DNA from: Rheinheimera oceanensis
GTDB taxonomy: Bacteria > Pseudomonadota > Gammaproteobacteria > Enterobacterales > Alteromonadaceae
Length of the DNA: 55,085 nt
Assembly: GCF_018831085.1 (NCBI RefSeq)
Contig: NZ_JAGPNM010000014.1
Coordinates: 1 to 55,085, forward strand
Direction: 5' to 3'
In this document: positions 26,356-33,784 of the stretch, piece by piece
Numbering within the stretch: position 1 is the stretch's first letter
How the letters are laid out: every line of letters starts with the position of its first letter
The notes under the pieces: generated by a model
Told to the model about the DNA's origin: nothing
Seen by the model: only the letters and a program-made list of their open reading frames with translations
The model's database searches: none
Translations under genes and position numbers: made by a program

Positions 26356-26718
26356 ATGGCCTGGACGGATATTTGTGCTGTTGAAGATTTAGTCGAAAAC
26401 AGCGGCATTTGCGCTTTGCTCAATGGCCAGCAAGTGGCTGTGTTTTTGCTGGAGTTGCAGCTTCAAGAACGAAGGGTATTCGCTGTGGGTAATTATGATC
26501 CGATTGGCGGTGCTAACGTGCTGTCCCGGGGGATTTTAGGCTCTGTAGGTGAGCAGATAGTGGTCGCTTCACCTTTGTATAAACAACACTTTAGCCTGAC
26601 TACAGGCCGGTGTTTAGAACAACCTGACGTAGTGATCCCGGTTTATCGGGTAAAGCTGCAACAGGGCAGAGTGTGGTTGAATGCCGGACAACAAAATCAA
26701 CAGGCATCAGCTGCCTGA
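26356..26718 (+). CDS. nirD: Nitrite reductase small subunit
   Basis: A 120-residue NirD of the Rieske-like fold, lacking the Cys/His cluster ligands of true Rieske proteins. Recognisable blocks are CAVEDLVENSGICALLNGQQ, VGNYDPIGGANVLSRGI and SPLYKQHFSLTTGRCLEQPD. It partners NirB in assimilatory nitrite reduction. It starts 1 bp after the nirB stop, preceded by GAGGAG. Confidence 0.97.
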   Translation: MAWTDICAVEDLVENSGICALLNGQQVAVFLLELQLQERRVFAVGNYDPIGGANVLSRGILGSVGEQIVVASPLYKQHFSLTTGRCLEQPDVVIPVYRVKLQQGRVWLNAGQQNQQASAA

Positions 26719-26786
26719 TTAACTAACCTGACATAAAGGGCTGGTTAAAAGGGCAAAGGACAAGGTTAACTGGAAAGGTAAACATA

Positions 26787-27656
26787 ATGAGTGTGATGAG
26801 CTATTTTTTACGTTCACCACTAAGCCGTTCTGTAGTATCCGGCTGGAACTGGCGCAGCGCTAAAGCTGAATTACAACAGCCTGATAGCAAGGGCCGGGTA
26901 GTACTGATAGGTGCCGGGCCTGGCGATCCTGAACTGTTAACAGTGAAAGCCTTGCGATTATTGCAGCAGGCTGACGTGCTGCTGTTTGACAGTTTAGTAT
27001 CGGCTGAGCTGCTGGCGTTGGCACCACGGCGTTGCAAAAAGGTATTTGTTGGCAAAAGAGCCGGGCGGCATGCTATGTCACAGCAAGATATAAACCAATT
27101 GCTGGTAAAGTACGGCCAGCAAGGTGGTTTAGTGGTGCGGTTAAAAGGCGGTGACCCGGCGATTTTCGGCCGGGTATCTGAAGAGGCCGCCGCTTTGCAA
27201 CAGGCCGGTATTGCCTTTGCCATAGTGCCGGGTATTACCAGCGCCTGCGCTGCTTCTGCCTATTGCGGTATTCCGCTAACTGTCCGCGGCAGTGCTACAT
27301 CCGTGCAGTTTTTAACCGCGCAGTTTGCTGATCCGGCCAAACAGCCCGACTGGTCTGGTTATCAGTACCGTATTAACGGTACTAATCCAACGCTGGTGGT
27401 GTATATGGGGTTAAACCGCTTGCAGCAATTGTGTGGCGGTTTGGTCTCTGCCGGCTGGCCGGATAATACCCCTATAGCGCTGTTGGATCAGGTCAGTACC
27501 ACTCAGCAACAGCAGCTACAGGGCACGCTGGCTGATATCAGCCAGCGCTTAGCGGCCAGCCCGCTATGCGGCCCGACCCTGATTGTGATTGGCGAGGTGT
27601 TACACCAGCGTATGACAGTAGATGTAAGTTTGCTGCAGGCTAAGGCTGTCGCCTAG
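26787..27656 (+). CDS. cobA: Uroporphyrinogen-III C-methyltransferase (SUMT)
   Basis: SAM-dependent enzyme making precorrin-2, the precursor of the NirB sirohaem. The 289-residue protein has an N-terminal extension of ~35 residues and then the SUMT motifs: VVLIGAGPGDPELLTVKALR, LKGGDPAIFGR and VPGITSACAASAYCGIPLT. It lacks the CysG-type N-terminal dehydrogenase/ferrochelatase domain, so another enzyme must finish sirohaem. No nitrate reductase gene lies between nirD and cobA, where some relatives carry one. Its TAG stop shares a CTAG with the convergent kinase gene. Confidence 0.95.
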   Translation: MSVMSYFLRSPLSRSVVSGWNWRSAKAELQQPDSKGRVVLIGAGPGDPELLTVKALRLLQQADVLLFDSLVSAELLALAPRRCKKVFVGKRAGRHAMSQQDINQLLVKYGQQGGLVVRLKGGDPAIFGRVSEEAAALQQAGIAFAIVPGITSACAASAYCGIPLTVRGSATSVQFLTAQFADPAKQPDWSGYQYRINGTNPTLVVYMGLNRLQQLCGGLVSAGWPDNTPIALLDQVSTTQQQQLQGTLADISQRLAASPLCGPTLIVIGEVLHQRMTVDVSLLQAKAVA

Positions 27657-29380
27657 CTTGCCAGCAACCATAATATAAGCAGGCATTGCAGCAGACAGCA
27701 GCTTTGCCAGAACCACAGCGGATGCAGCTCTATCAGGCTTTGCGGCGTTTGAAACTTAGCATTGGGGTGGCGTAAATCATATAAAAACTCAGACAATGCC
27801 TGATACCGCTGGTTGGGGTCAGGCTGCAGGGCTTTTTCCAGTGTCTTATCCAGCCAGGCGGGCAGTTCGCTGTCGGCAGATAACACAGACTGATACTGCA
27901 ACCTTTTCTGTGCTGTTAAACTTCTGCGCCGGGCAATCTCAGGCCCGTAAGGAAAGCGCCCCGACAGCAGCTGATAGGTTAGCACCGCCAGAGAGTACAG
28001 ATCTGAGCGTGTACTGCCTGGTGCTCCCAGAAAATATTCCGGTGCACTATATAAAGCGGTGCCCGGAATGTCGCCGGCTACTTCGTCATCTGCTTGTAAA
28101 CCGGCCAGCCGGGCCGCGCCAAAGTCGATAATGATAGCGCTGCCCTGAGGCGTAACCATAACGTTTTGTGGCCGTAAATCCTGATGCAATATTTCACTGC
28201 GGTGCAACGCCTGTAAGCCTTTGCCAATTTGTTCTGTCAGGCTGCGTATTTGCTCCAGTGTGGCTTTGGGATGGTCCAGCTGCCATTGGCGCAGGGTTTG
28301 GCCATCAATATATTCAAACAGCGTATACAAGGCGGTGCGTGGTCTGTTGATGCTGGCCGGGCGCAATACGTTAGCACTGTTCACCCGCTTGGCTATCCAC
28401 TCTTCGCGCAGCAGCCGCTCCAGATAATCGGGCTGCCCGGCTAAATCTATCGACGGTGCTTTTAGCACCAGCAGTGTTGCTGTTGGATTGTCCTGCACCA
28501 GATACACATGGCTGCGGTTGCTTTGTTGCAGTGGCCGTATTATTTGCAGACCGTCCAGCGTATCGCCTGGTTGCAGCACCGGCGGTACCGGCAGTTGCTG
28601 ATCTACGCAGGCCGGTAAACGGCTGTCGGCAGGCAGGGTGTTAATACGCACCAGCTGCAGAGTAATATTATCTTTGCTGCCTGCGGTTAAAGCGGTGTCG
28701 GCCAGTTGCTGCGCCAGTTCTGCTAAATCTGCTTGTTCTGCACCCGGTAACTCTGGATTAGGCTGCAAGGGTTCAAGCAGCGCCATTAGCTGCGGCTGTG
28801 ATAACACTTCAAATAAGCCATCTGTCGCCAGCAGAAATACATCACCTGCCAGCAACGGCAGGCTATGGTAATCGGGCTCCAGCACTGCGCCAGCCCCAAG
28901 TGCCTGGCTTAAAAAACTGCTGCTGCCACGCCATACCCGGTGATCCCGCGTCAGTTGTTCCAGTTGCTGGTTGCGCCACAGATAAATCCGGCTGTCACCC
29001 ACATGCAGTATATGTGCATGGCGTTGCCTCAGGATCAGCGCACTAAAAGTACAAACATAGCCTTTATCCGGATCTGAGCAAAAAGGGCCATTGCGGTTTT
29101 GCGCATATAACCAGTTATGGCTGGCCTTTAACACCTGCAAGGCGGCATGCGGCACTGACCAGGCGTCGCTGGTGCAGTAGTAGTCGCTGAGAAAGCTTTT
29201 TACCGCCGTTTCGCTGGCAATCTGGCTAACGGTACTGCTACTGATACCATCGGCAACCGCCAGCGCTATACCTTTATTACTTAACTGTGGCTCTGTGGGC
29301 AGGCAAGCACCAAACCAATCCTGGTTCAGCGTTTTACGGCCAGCACTACTGTACTGGCCAATGGATACTTGCAATGACAT
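27653..29380 (-). CDS. PP2C phosphatase / Ser-Thr kinase fusion protein
   Basis: A 575-residue bifunctional signalling protein. Residues ~1-240 form a PP2C-type phosphatase with metal-binding Asp motifs VADGISSS, HVGDSRIY and SKDNITLQLV. Residues ~270-545 form a Hanks-type kinase with the Lys of VLKAP, catalytic loop HQDLRPQN (Gln replaces the common Arg of HRD), IIDFGAARL and YSAPEYFLG. The end, LWFWQSCCLLQCLLILWLLAS, looks like a C-terminal membrane anchor, so the catalytic parts face the cytoplasm. It lies 2 bp after the nitrite-channel gene, making one operon. Such fusions accompany nitrate/nitrite genes in several gammaproteobacteria. The substrate is unknown; the channel or NirB are candidates. 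Confidence 0.9.
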   Translation of the reverse strand: MSLQVSIGQYSSAGRKTLNQDWFGACLPTEPQLSNKGIALAVADGISSSTVSQIASETAVKSFLSDYYCTSDAWSVPHAALQVLKASHNWLYAQNRNGPFCSDPDKGYVCTFSALILRQRHAHILHVGDSRIYLWRNQQLEQLTRDHRVWRGSSSFLSQALGAGAVLEPDYHSLPLLAGDVFLLATDGLFEVLSQPQLMALLEPLQPNPELPGAEQADLAELAQQLADTALTAGSKDNITLQLVRINTLPADSRLPACVDQQLPVPPVLQPGDTLDGLQIIRPLQQSNRSHVYLVQDNPTATLLVLKAPSIDLAGQPDYLERLLREEWIAKRVNSANVLRPASINRPRTALYTLFEYIDGQTLRQWQLDHPKATLEQIRSLTEQIGKGLQALHRSEILHQDLRPQNVMVTPQGSAIIIDFGAARLAGLQADDEVAGDIPGTALYSAPEYFLGAPGSTRSDLYSLAVLTYQLLSGRFPYGPEIARRRSLTAQKRLQYQSVLSADSELPAWLDKTLEKALQPDPNQRYQALSEFLYDLRHPNAKFQTPQSLIELHPLWFWQSCCLLQCLLILWLLAS

Positions 29381-29382
29381 GG

Positions 29383-30237
29383 TCAGACTTTGGCCAGATC
29401 TGTAGTGCTGCGGTTTGCTGCAGTTGGCAGCAGATTACGTTTAGGCGCTGTTTTATAGTGCGTGCTGTACAGTGTCAGGCCGGTAAAAGCCAAACCGCCA
29501 ACCAGATTACCTAGCGCCGTAGGTATTTCGTTCCAGATCATATAATCCATGATAGAGAAATCACCGCCCATCATCATGGCGAAGGGGAACAAAAACATAT
29601 TCACCACTGAGTGCTCAAAGCCCATAAAAAAGAACAACATAATTGGCATCCACATGGCAATGGCTTTGCCACTGACATGGGTGGAGATCATGGCGCCAAC
29701 CACGCCCATTGACACCATCCAGTTACATAACATGCCGCGCAAAAAAATGGTCAGCCAGCCCACGGTGCCATGTTCAGCATAGCCTAAAGTGCGGGCTTCA
29801 CCGACACCGGCCAGTTTCTGGCCTACTGCATCGGGCTCTAAATGAAAGCCCATGGTTAAAATAAACGCCATCATGGCAGCTACTGTTAAAGCGCCGGCAA
29901 AGTTGCCGGTAAATACCAGCCCCCAGTTGCGTAATACCCCTTTGACTGTAACACCGGGGCGGCGGTCCAGTAAGGCCAATGGTGTCAGCACAAAAACACC
30001 GGTTAGCAGATCAAACCCCATCAGGTACAACATAATAAAGCCAACCGGAAACAACATAGAGCCAACTAAAAAGGAGCCCGTTTGCACCGCTACGGTTATC
30101 GCAAATACTGCTGCTAAGGCCAGGATGGCACCCGCCATATAAGAGCGGATCAGTGTATCGCGGGTAGACATAAAAATCTTCGCTTCGCCGGCATCAACCA
30201 TTTTGGTCACAAACTCGGCTGGAACTAAATAAGCCAT
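29383..30237 (-). CDS. nirC: Formate/nitrite transporter family channel (nitrite uptake)
   Basis: A 284-residue inner-membrane channel of the FNT family with six hydrophobic helices, for example AGAILALAAVFAITVAVQTG and MLFPVGFIMLYLMGFDLLTG. Family signatures include GNFAGAL, RGMLCNWMVSMGV, FMGFEHSVVNMF and WNEIPTALGNLVGG. FNT proteins carry formate, nitrite or hydrosulfide. The nirB/cobA/nasR neighbourhood argues for nitrite. The ATG has AGGTGA upstream. The operon is preceded by a sigma-54-like promoter and an ANTAR-type leader. Confidence 0.9.
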   Translation of the reverse strand: MAYLVPAEFVTKMVDAGEAKIFMSTRDTLIRSYMAGAILALAAVFAITVAVQTGSFLVGSMLFPVGFIMLYLMGFDLLTGVFVLTPLALLDRRPGVTVKGVLRNWGLVFTGNFAGALTVAAMMAFILTMGFHLEPDAVGQKLAGVGEARTLGYAEHGTVGWLTIFLRGMLCNWMVSMGVVGAMISTHVSGKAIAMWMPIMLFFFMGFEHSVVNMFLFPFAMMMGGDFSIMDYMIWNEIPTALGNLVGGLAFTGLTLYSTHYKTAPKRNLLPTAANRSTTDLAKV

Positions 30238-30291
30238 AGGTTCACCTTTTCCCGTTATGTTTAATTATTCAGTTGCTGTTTTTTGCACAAC

Positions 30292-30384
30292 AAAAAAGGC
30301 GTCCGGATCATGCTGTATTATCAGCCGATCACGGGACGCCTTTGTCCAGAAACTGTTTTTTTGTCCGGAGGTGCCTGGCACCTC
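30292..30384 (-). promoter_or_regulatory. NasR/ANTAR-type antitermination leader of nirC operon
   Basis: Minus strand, 5' to 3'. P1 is gaggtgc-cag-gcacctc (30384-30368). P2 is ggac, hexaloop AAAGGC, gtcc (30347-30334), again with A at loop position 1 and G at 4. The terminator is ggcgtcc (30340-30334) pairing with ggacgcc (30304-30298), followed by six T (30297-30292). The 3' arm of P2 lies inside the terminator 5' arm. This is the same logic as the nirB leader, with unrelated sequence. Confidence 0.8.
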
Positions 30385-30398
30385 TGCCATATTTAAAC

Positions 30399-30414
30399 AG
30401 CAACTTTAATGCCA
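30399..30414 (-). promoter_or_regulatory. Sigma-54 promoter of nirC operon
   Basis: On the minus strand TGGCATTAAAGTTGCT matches the -24/-12 consensus at 10 of 12 positions with exact GG-N10-GC spacing. The start site would be near 30387, just before leader hairpin P1. Confidence 0.7.
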
Positions 30415-30676
30415 GCCTGACTTTTTTACTTAATTGGCTAATTTACATTGGTTTTTAATACTGTGCTTTTAACGGGGCGGTAACCGTAGGGGCCATAGCT
30501 GTGCATAATCGCCTGCTTTTTGCACTAATTTGGGGCGCTTACCGTTATTTTATTTTGTTATCAACTGGCGCTGATGCAGCCAGAAACGCACGGCTGACAG
30601 CAACTGGCAGCGGTTAAATGCGGGTATGGAACAAGCATTGCTAGACCTTAACACCAAAAACTTTATTGTGTGATGT

Positions 30677-31957
30677 ATGAACCCTTCAACCGCGCAGTTT
30701 TTGTTGGCCGCGAAACAGGCAGAAATAAAAGCGCTGTTGCAGCTTTCGGCCAGCTGTCAGCTGGTAACCGGCATTAGCGAACTGGTGCACCAGCTACAAC
30801 GTGAGCGGGGTATCAGCAATATTTTTCTTGCCTCCGGCTGCGGGTTATTTGCCCGGCAGCGCCAGCAACAGTTGCAGCACAGCAGTATTGCAGAGCAGCA
30901 GCTACGCGCAGCGCTTGAGCAGCAGTACTTACATGCCCAGCAGCCGTGCAACAGCAGCCGTTTACTCAGCGATATTTGTCTGGCATTACAGGGCATGGAT
31001 CATCTGGCGGCGCTGCGCGAACAGATACAGCAGCAAAAGATAACCCCGTTACAAGCCACAGAGGCTTACAGCCGGTTAATTGCGGCCTGGCTGGCGGTGG
31101 TACTGGAAGCGGCCGATCTGGCCTGTGATGCCAGCATTACCCGCGTACTGGTAGCCTTATTTAACCTACTGCAAACCAAAGAATATGCCGGTCAGGAAAG
31201 GGCGTGGGGCGCTATGGGTTTTGCTTCCGGCCAGGTAAGTTCAGAACTGGCCGGGCGTTTATTATTACTGCAGCAGGCACAACAACACAGCGCGGCTGTT
31301 TTTCTTGAGTTTGCCAGTAGTGCACAACAGCAGCAGTGGCAACAGCTGGAGCAAAGTAGTGCGGCTAAACAGCTGCAACAACTCAGAACTATGCTGCAGC
31401 AACTGCCTGGTTCGACAATGCTGGTGCCGGCAGTCAGCGATCTTTGGTATCAGTTTGCCACCGATCGTATGGACGCCATGCACCAGTTACAGGCGTTGCT
31501 GACAGCTGATTTGCAGCAACTCACCTCTGCTACAGTAACCGCCGCTCAGCAGCAGCTACAGCAGCACCGGCATAAGCTAACCGAGCTGACAGACTTGCCA
31601 GCCAGCTCTGGTTTAACCTTATTAATCGACCCCAGTATGCCGGGTTTGTATGGCGCCTCGGTTTTACCGCAAACCAGCGAGGAGTACAGCGTAAAAGCTC
31701 CCAGCCGTTCGTTTTATCAGTTATTGTCGGAACAAGCACAACATATCCGCCAGATGCATACTGAACTAGCTGATGTACGCCGGGCCATTGGCGAGCAAAA
31801 ACTGACAAACCGCGCCAAATTATTGTTAATGCAGCATAAAAAACTTACAGAAGAACAAGCTTACCGCCAGTTACAGCAAAGCGCGATGCAGCAACAATGC
31901 AAAATAGCCGACGTCGCCGCCGCTGTGGTTAATGCTTTGCATAAAGCAAAAGAATAG
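30677..31957 (+). CDS. nasR: Nitrate/nitrite-sensing antiterminator NasR (NIT-ANTAR)
   Basis: A 426-residue regulator. Residues ~30-310 match the all-helical NIT domain that senses nitrate/nitrite (QLQRERGISNIFLAS near the start). The C-terminal ~60 residues are an ANTAR RNA-binding domain (ADVRRAIGEQKLTNRAKLLL, then LTEEQAYRQLQQSAMQQ and IADVAAAVVNALHKA). In Klebsiella NasR binds a two-hairpin leader and prevents termination before nasF. Both metabolic operons beside this gene carry such leaders, so they are its likely targets. The protein is unusually glutamine-rich, about 15% by my count. It is transcribed away from nirC. Confidence 0.93.
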   Translation: MNPSTAQFLLAAKQAEIKALLQLSASCQLVTGISELVHQLQRERGISNIFLASGCGLFARQRQQQLQHSSIAEQQLRAALEQQYLHAQQPCNSSRLLSDICLALQGMDHLAALREQIQQQKITPLQATEAYSRLIAAWLAVVLEAADLACDASITRVLVALFNLLQTKEYAGQERAWGAMGFASGQVSSELAGRLLLLQQAQQHSAAVFLEFASSAQQQQWQQLEQSSAAKQLQQLRTMLQQLPGSTMLVPAVSDLWYQFATDRMDAMHQLQALLTADLQQLTSATVTAAQQQLQQHRHKLTELTDLPASSGLTLLIDPSMPGLYGASVLPQTSEEYSVKAPSRSFYQLLSEQAQHIRQMHTELADVRRAIGEQKLTNRAKLLLMQHKKLTEEQAYRQLQQSAMQQQCKIADVAAAVVNALHKAKE

Positions 31958-31968
31958 AAAGAGTGAGT

Positions 31969-31991
31969 AACCGATAAAGCGGTTTGGCTTT
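31969..31991 (+). terminator. Weak hairpin after nasR
   Basis: aaccg-ataaag-cggtt (31969-31984) followed by tggctttta. The stem is short, so this is only a possible terminator. Confidence 0.3.
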
Positions 31992-32159
31992 TATCATTCC
32001 TGCCACAGCCGGCCCGAAAATATTGATAATAATCTGCTAAAAAGTCACGATACTGCACACCCTGCCGAAAACGCCTACAGCATCTACAAAAAGTTCGCTA
32101 AATTGCGGTTTTTGTGTTTTAATTGTGTTAATTAAAATTAAACATATTGGGGTTTATCT

Positions 32160-32408
32160 GTGTTAGCTTTAGACGCTAGATCCTTATCTGTCTGTATTCA
32201 AGCGCTGCAAACAGCAATTAAATACAATGACTTTTTGTCACAATCAGCCACTGTTGATGCTGACGATTATGAAGAAAGTTCATATATGTTTGAGCTTGAA
32301 CTAGCGAAGCTTATAGATCTTTATCAGCAAGAGGAAGCTGCCGGTAATGTAAACATTCCGCTTGCTGAGTTACTTAAACCACCATTTGATGGTTCCAGCG
32401 GCTCCTGA
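32160..32408 (+). CDS. Small acidic protein of unknown function
   Basis: An 82-residue frame starting at GTG 32160 with GGGG about 8 nt upstream. The product is acidic and mostly helical (FLSQSATVDADDYEESSYMF, then ELELAKLIDLYQQEEAAG), soluble, with no signal or membrane segment. No family is recognised. Amino-acid usage looks like real protein. It may be a lineage-specific gene. It stands apart from its neighbours, 202 bp after nasR and 103 bp before the next gene. Confidence 0.55.
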   Translation: MLALDARSLSVCIQALQTAIKYNDFLSQSATVDADDYEESSYMFELELAKLIDLYQQEEAAGNVNIPLAELLKPPFDGSSGS

Positions 32409-32511
32409 TACATCACCCGAACCTGTCGGTTCGAAAAGCAGGGTCAGCTAAGGCCAACAAACTATACGCAAAGATGTGGCAATTGATGATGCTCACTAAA
32501 GTAGAACTAAA

Positions 32512-32967
32512 ATGAATACGGCGGCGATTTCATTACAACCTCTGGTATCAGAACGGCCTGACGGTGTTCCGGTAGCTGAAATTTGGCTGGCTGGCGCTAC
32601 TACCGCTAAGCTGATCGGCGGGACAGTGCTTGAGGCGGCTTTTCACTGTGAACATGGCTACCTGCTGTTTGTTACCGATGATGTTCCTTTTGAAGACACG
32701 CTGAGCATTTACCTGATGGACCGGGATTTTCAAACACTGGATAGTGTTAATATTGGTGTGGCGTATTCTACCGGTAACTTCCATTTACTACGTGAACCAT
32801 CAGCACGTGAAGTGCAGTTCAGCTTTATTGGCGGCAATAACTGGCGCCTTAGTTTATTAGCTACTCCGGAATTTTGCCTGCCGTTATTTAACGAGCCTGC
32901 GGGTGTGCGCCGCAAGCCCAGCTTTAAGCGTTGGTTTAAGCTAAGTTACTCGCGTTTAAATTGTTGA
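32512..32967 (+). CDS. Hypothetical protein
   Basis: A 151-residue protein with strongly alternating beta-like sequence (EHGYLLFVTDDVPFEDTLSI, VQFSFIGGNNWRLSLL) and a basic C-terminus (RRKPSFKRWFKLSYSR). No signal peptide or membrane helix. I do not recognise a family. Codon use resembles neighbouring core genes. It is convergent with tusA. Confidence 0.65.
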   Translation: MNTAAISLQPLVSERPDGVPVAEIWLAGATTAKLIGGTVLEAAFHCEHGYLLFVTDDVPFEDTLSIYLMDRDFQTLDSVNIGVAYSTGNFHLLREPSAREVQFSFIGGNNWRLSLLATPEFCLPLFNEPAGVRRKPSFKRWFKLSYSRLNC

Positions 32968-33014
32968 GTTTAATCTGGTGGCTAAAAAATTTATTGATAT
33001 TGGCGTAACTGGTA

Positions 33015-33263
33015 TTAACCACTAACTTTCTTCACCACATACCTATACGGCAGTTCACTGGTATCACTGCTCACTAGCTCATGATCCATAAAGCGGCAAA
33101 ATGCAGGGATATCGCGGGTGGTGGCTGGATCGTCGGCGATAATCAGCAAGGTTTCACCCGCCTGCATTTTACGAATTTGCAGCCGTATCATCATTACCGG
33201 CTCGGGGCAGCGCATGCCTAAGGCATCCAGGGTGTGATCTGCGCAGCTAAAAATCTGTTCCAT
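33015..33263 (-). CDS. tusA: Sulfur carrier protein TusA
   Basis: An 82-residue sulfur-transfer protein of the tRNA 2-thiouridine relay. It has the diagnostic LDALGMRCPEPVMMIR with the active Cys in CPEP (residue 19), then DDPATTRDIPAFCRFMDHEL. Length matches E. coli TusA (81). It is a single-gene unit. Confidence 0.95.
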   Translation of the reverse strand: MEQIFSCADHTLDALGMRCPEPVMMIRLQIRKMQAGETLLIIADDPATTRDIPAFCRFMDHELVSSDTSELPYRYVVKKVSG

Positions 33264-33324
33264 TTATACTCCGGTAAAATTGTACATTACAGCACCACGA
33301 AGCAGGTACTGAGGTTAAAACACT

Positions 33325-33685
33325 GACAGCACAGCCACAGACTACGAGCGCAGCGAATGCGACAGGCGAGGCTGCAGGAGCAGCAGCGCCCGGCGTAGCC
33401 GTGTCGCACAGTTGCAGGGCAGGATGCCCGTAAACCCGCTGTGGCGAGCATGGCAGTGTTTTAACCGGTGCAGAGTTAACATCAGCAACTTAGCGAAGCT
33501 TGTAACACCCGCATATCATTATTCTGCCAACGCCCGGCGCAAATTCCCGCTGTACTCGCCACAGCGGGGCTTCGGGCAATCCTGCCCCTCAGCCGTGCGG
33601 CCCGGCTTTGCCGCACGCTGGCGTTCCATACGCCAGCTGTTGCCGCATTCGCTGCGCTCGTGGGTCTGTGGCTGCGCCAGCGGGA
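33325..33685. repeat. Large imperfect inverted-repeat element
   Basis: The outer arms are near-identical: agccacagac..acgagcgcagcgaatgcg at ~33333-33361 and its inverted copy at ~33645-33673. A second pair further in is gggcaggatgcccg..cccgctgtggcgag (~33417-33449) against its inverse (~33547-33594). The right arm also has small hairpins, ctggcg/cgccag (33618-33636) and cgtgcggc/gccgcacg (~33594-33617). The span is non-coding. It may be two head-to-head copies of a dispersed repeat or a MITE-like element. Confidence 0.65.
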
Positions 33686-33714
33686 TTTTCGCCTCTATTT
33701 CTTCTGCGTCAATA

Positions 33715-33741
33715 AATAAGGGCCGTAAAACGGCCCTTATT
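33715..33741. terminator. Terminator-like hairpin after fadA
   Basis: aataagggccg-taaaa-cggcccttatt is a perfect 11-bp stem, 44 bp past the fadA stop on the minus strand. Confidence 0.65.
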
Positions 33742-33784
33742 CTATGCGATTGTGGTTGTTGCTGCCAGCTTATGGCGGCTCAAA

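Larger units (their letters stand above)
30238..30676. promoter_or_regulatory. Divergent regulatory region nirC / nasR
   Basis: A 439-bp gap. The nirC side holds the leader and promoter listed separately. In the nasR-proximal ~250 bp I see no convincing promoter and no sigma-54 match. Confidence 0.7.

Noticed and set aside
32420..32445. Bases resembling a tRNA T-arm (ggttcgaa)
   Set aside because: No acceptor stem, D-arm or anticodon arm can be built around it.
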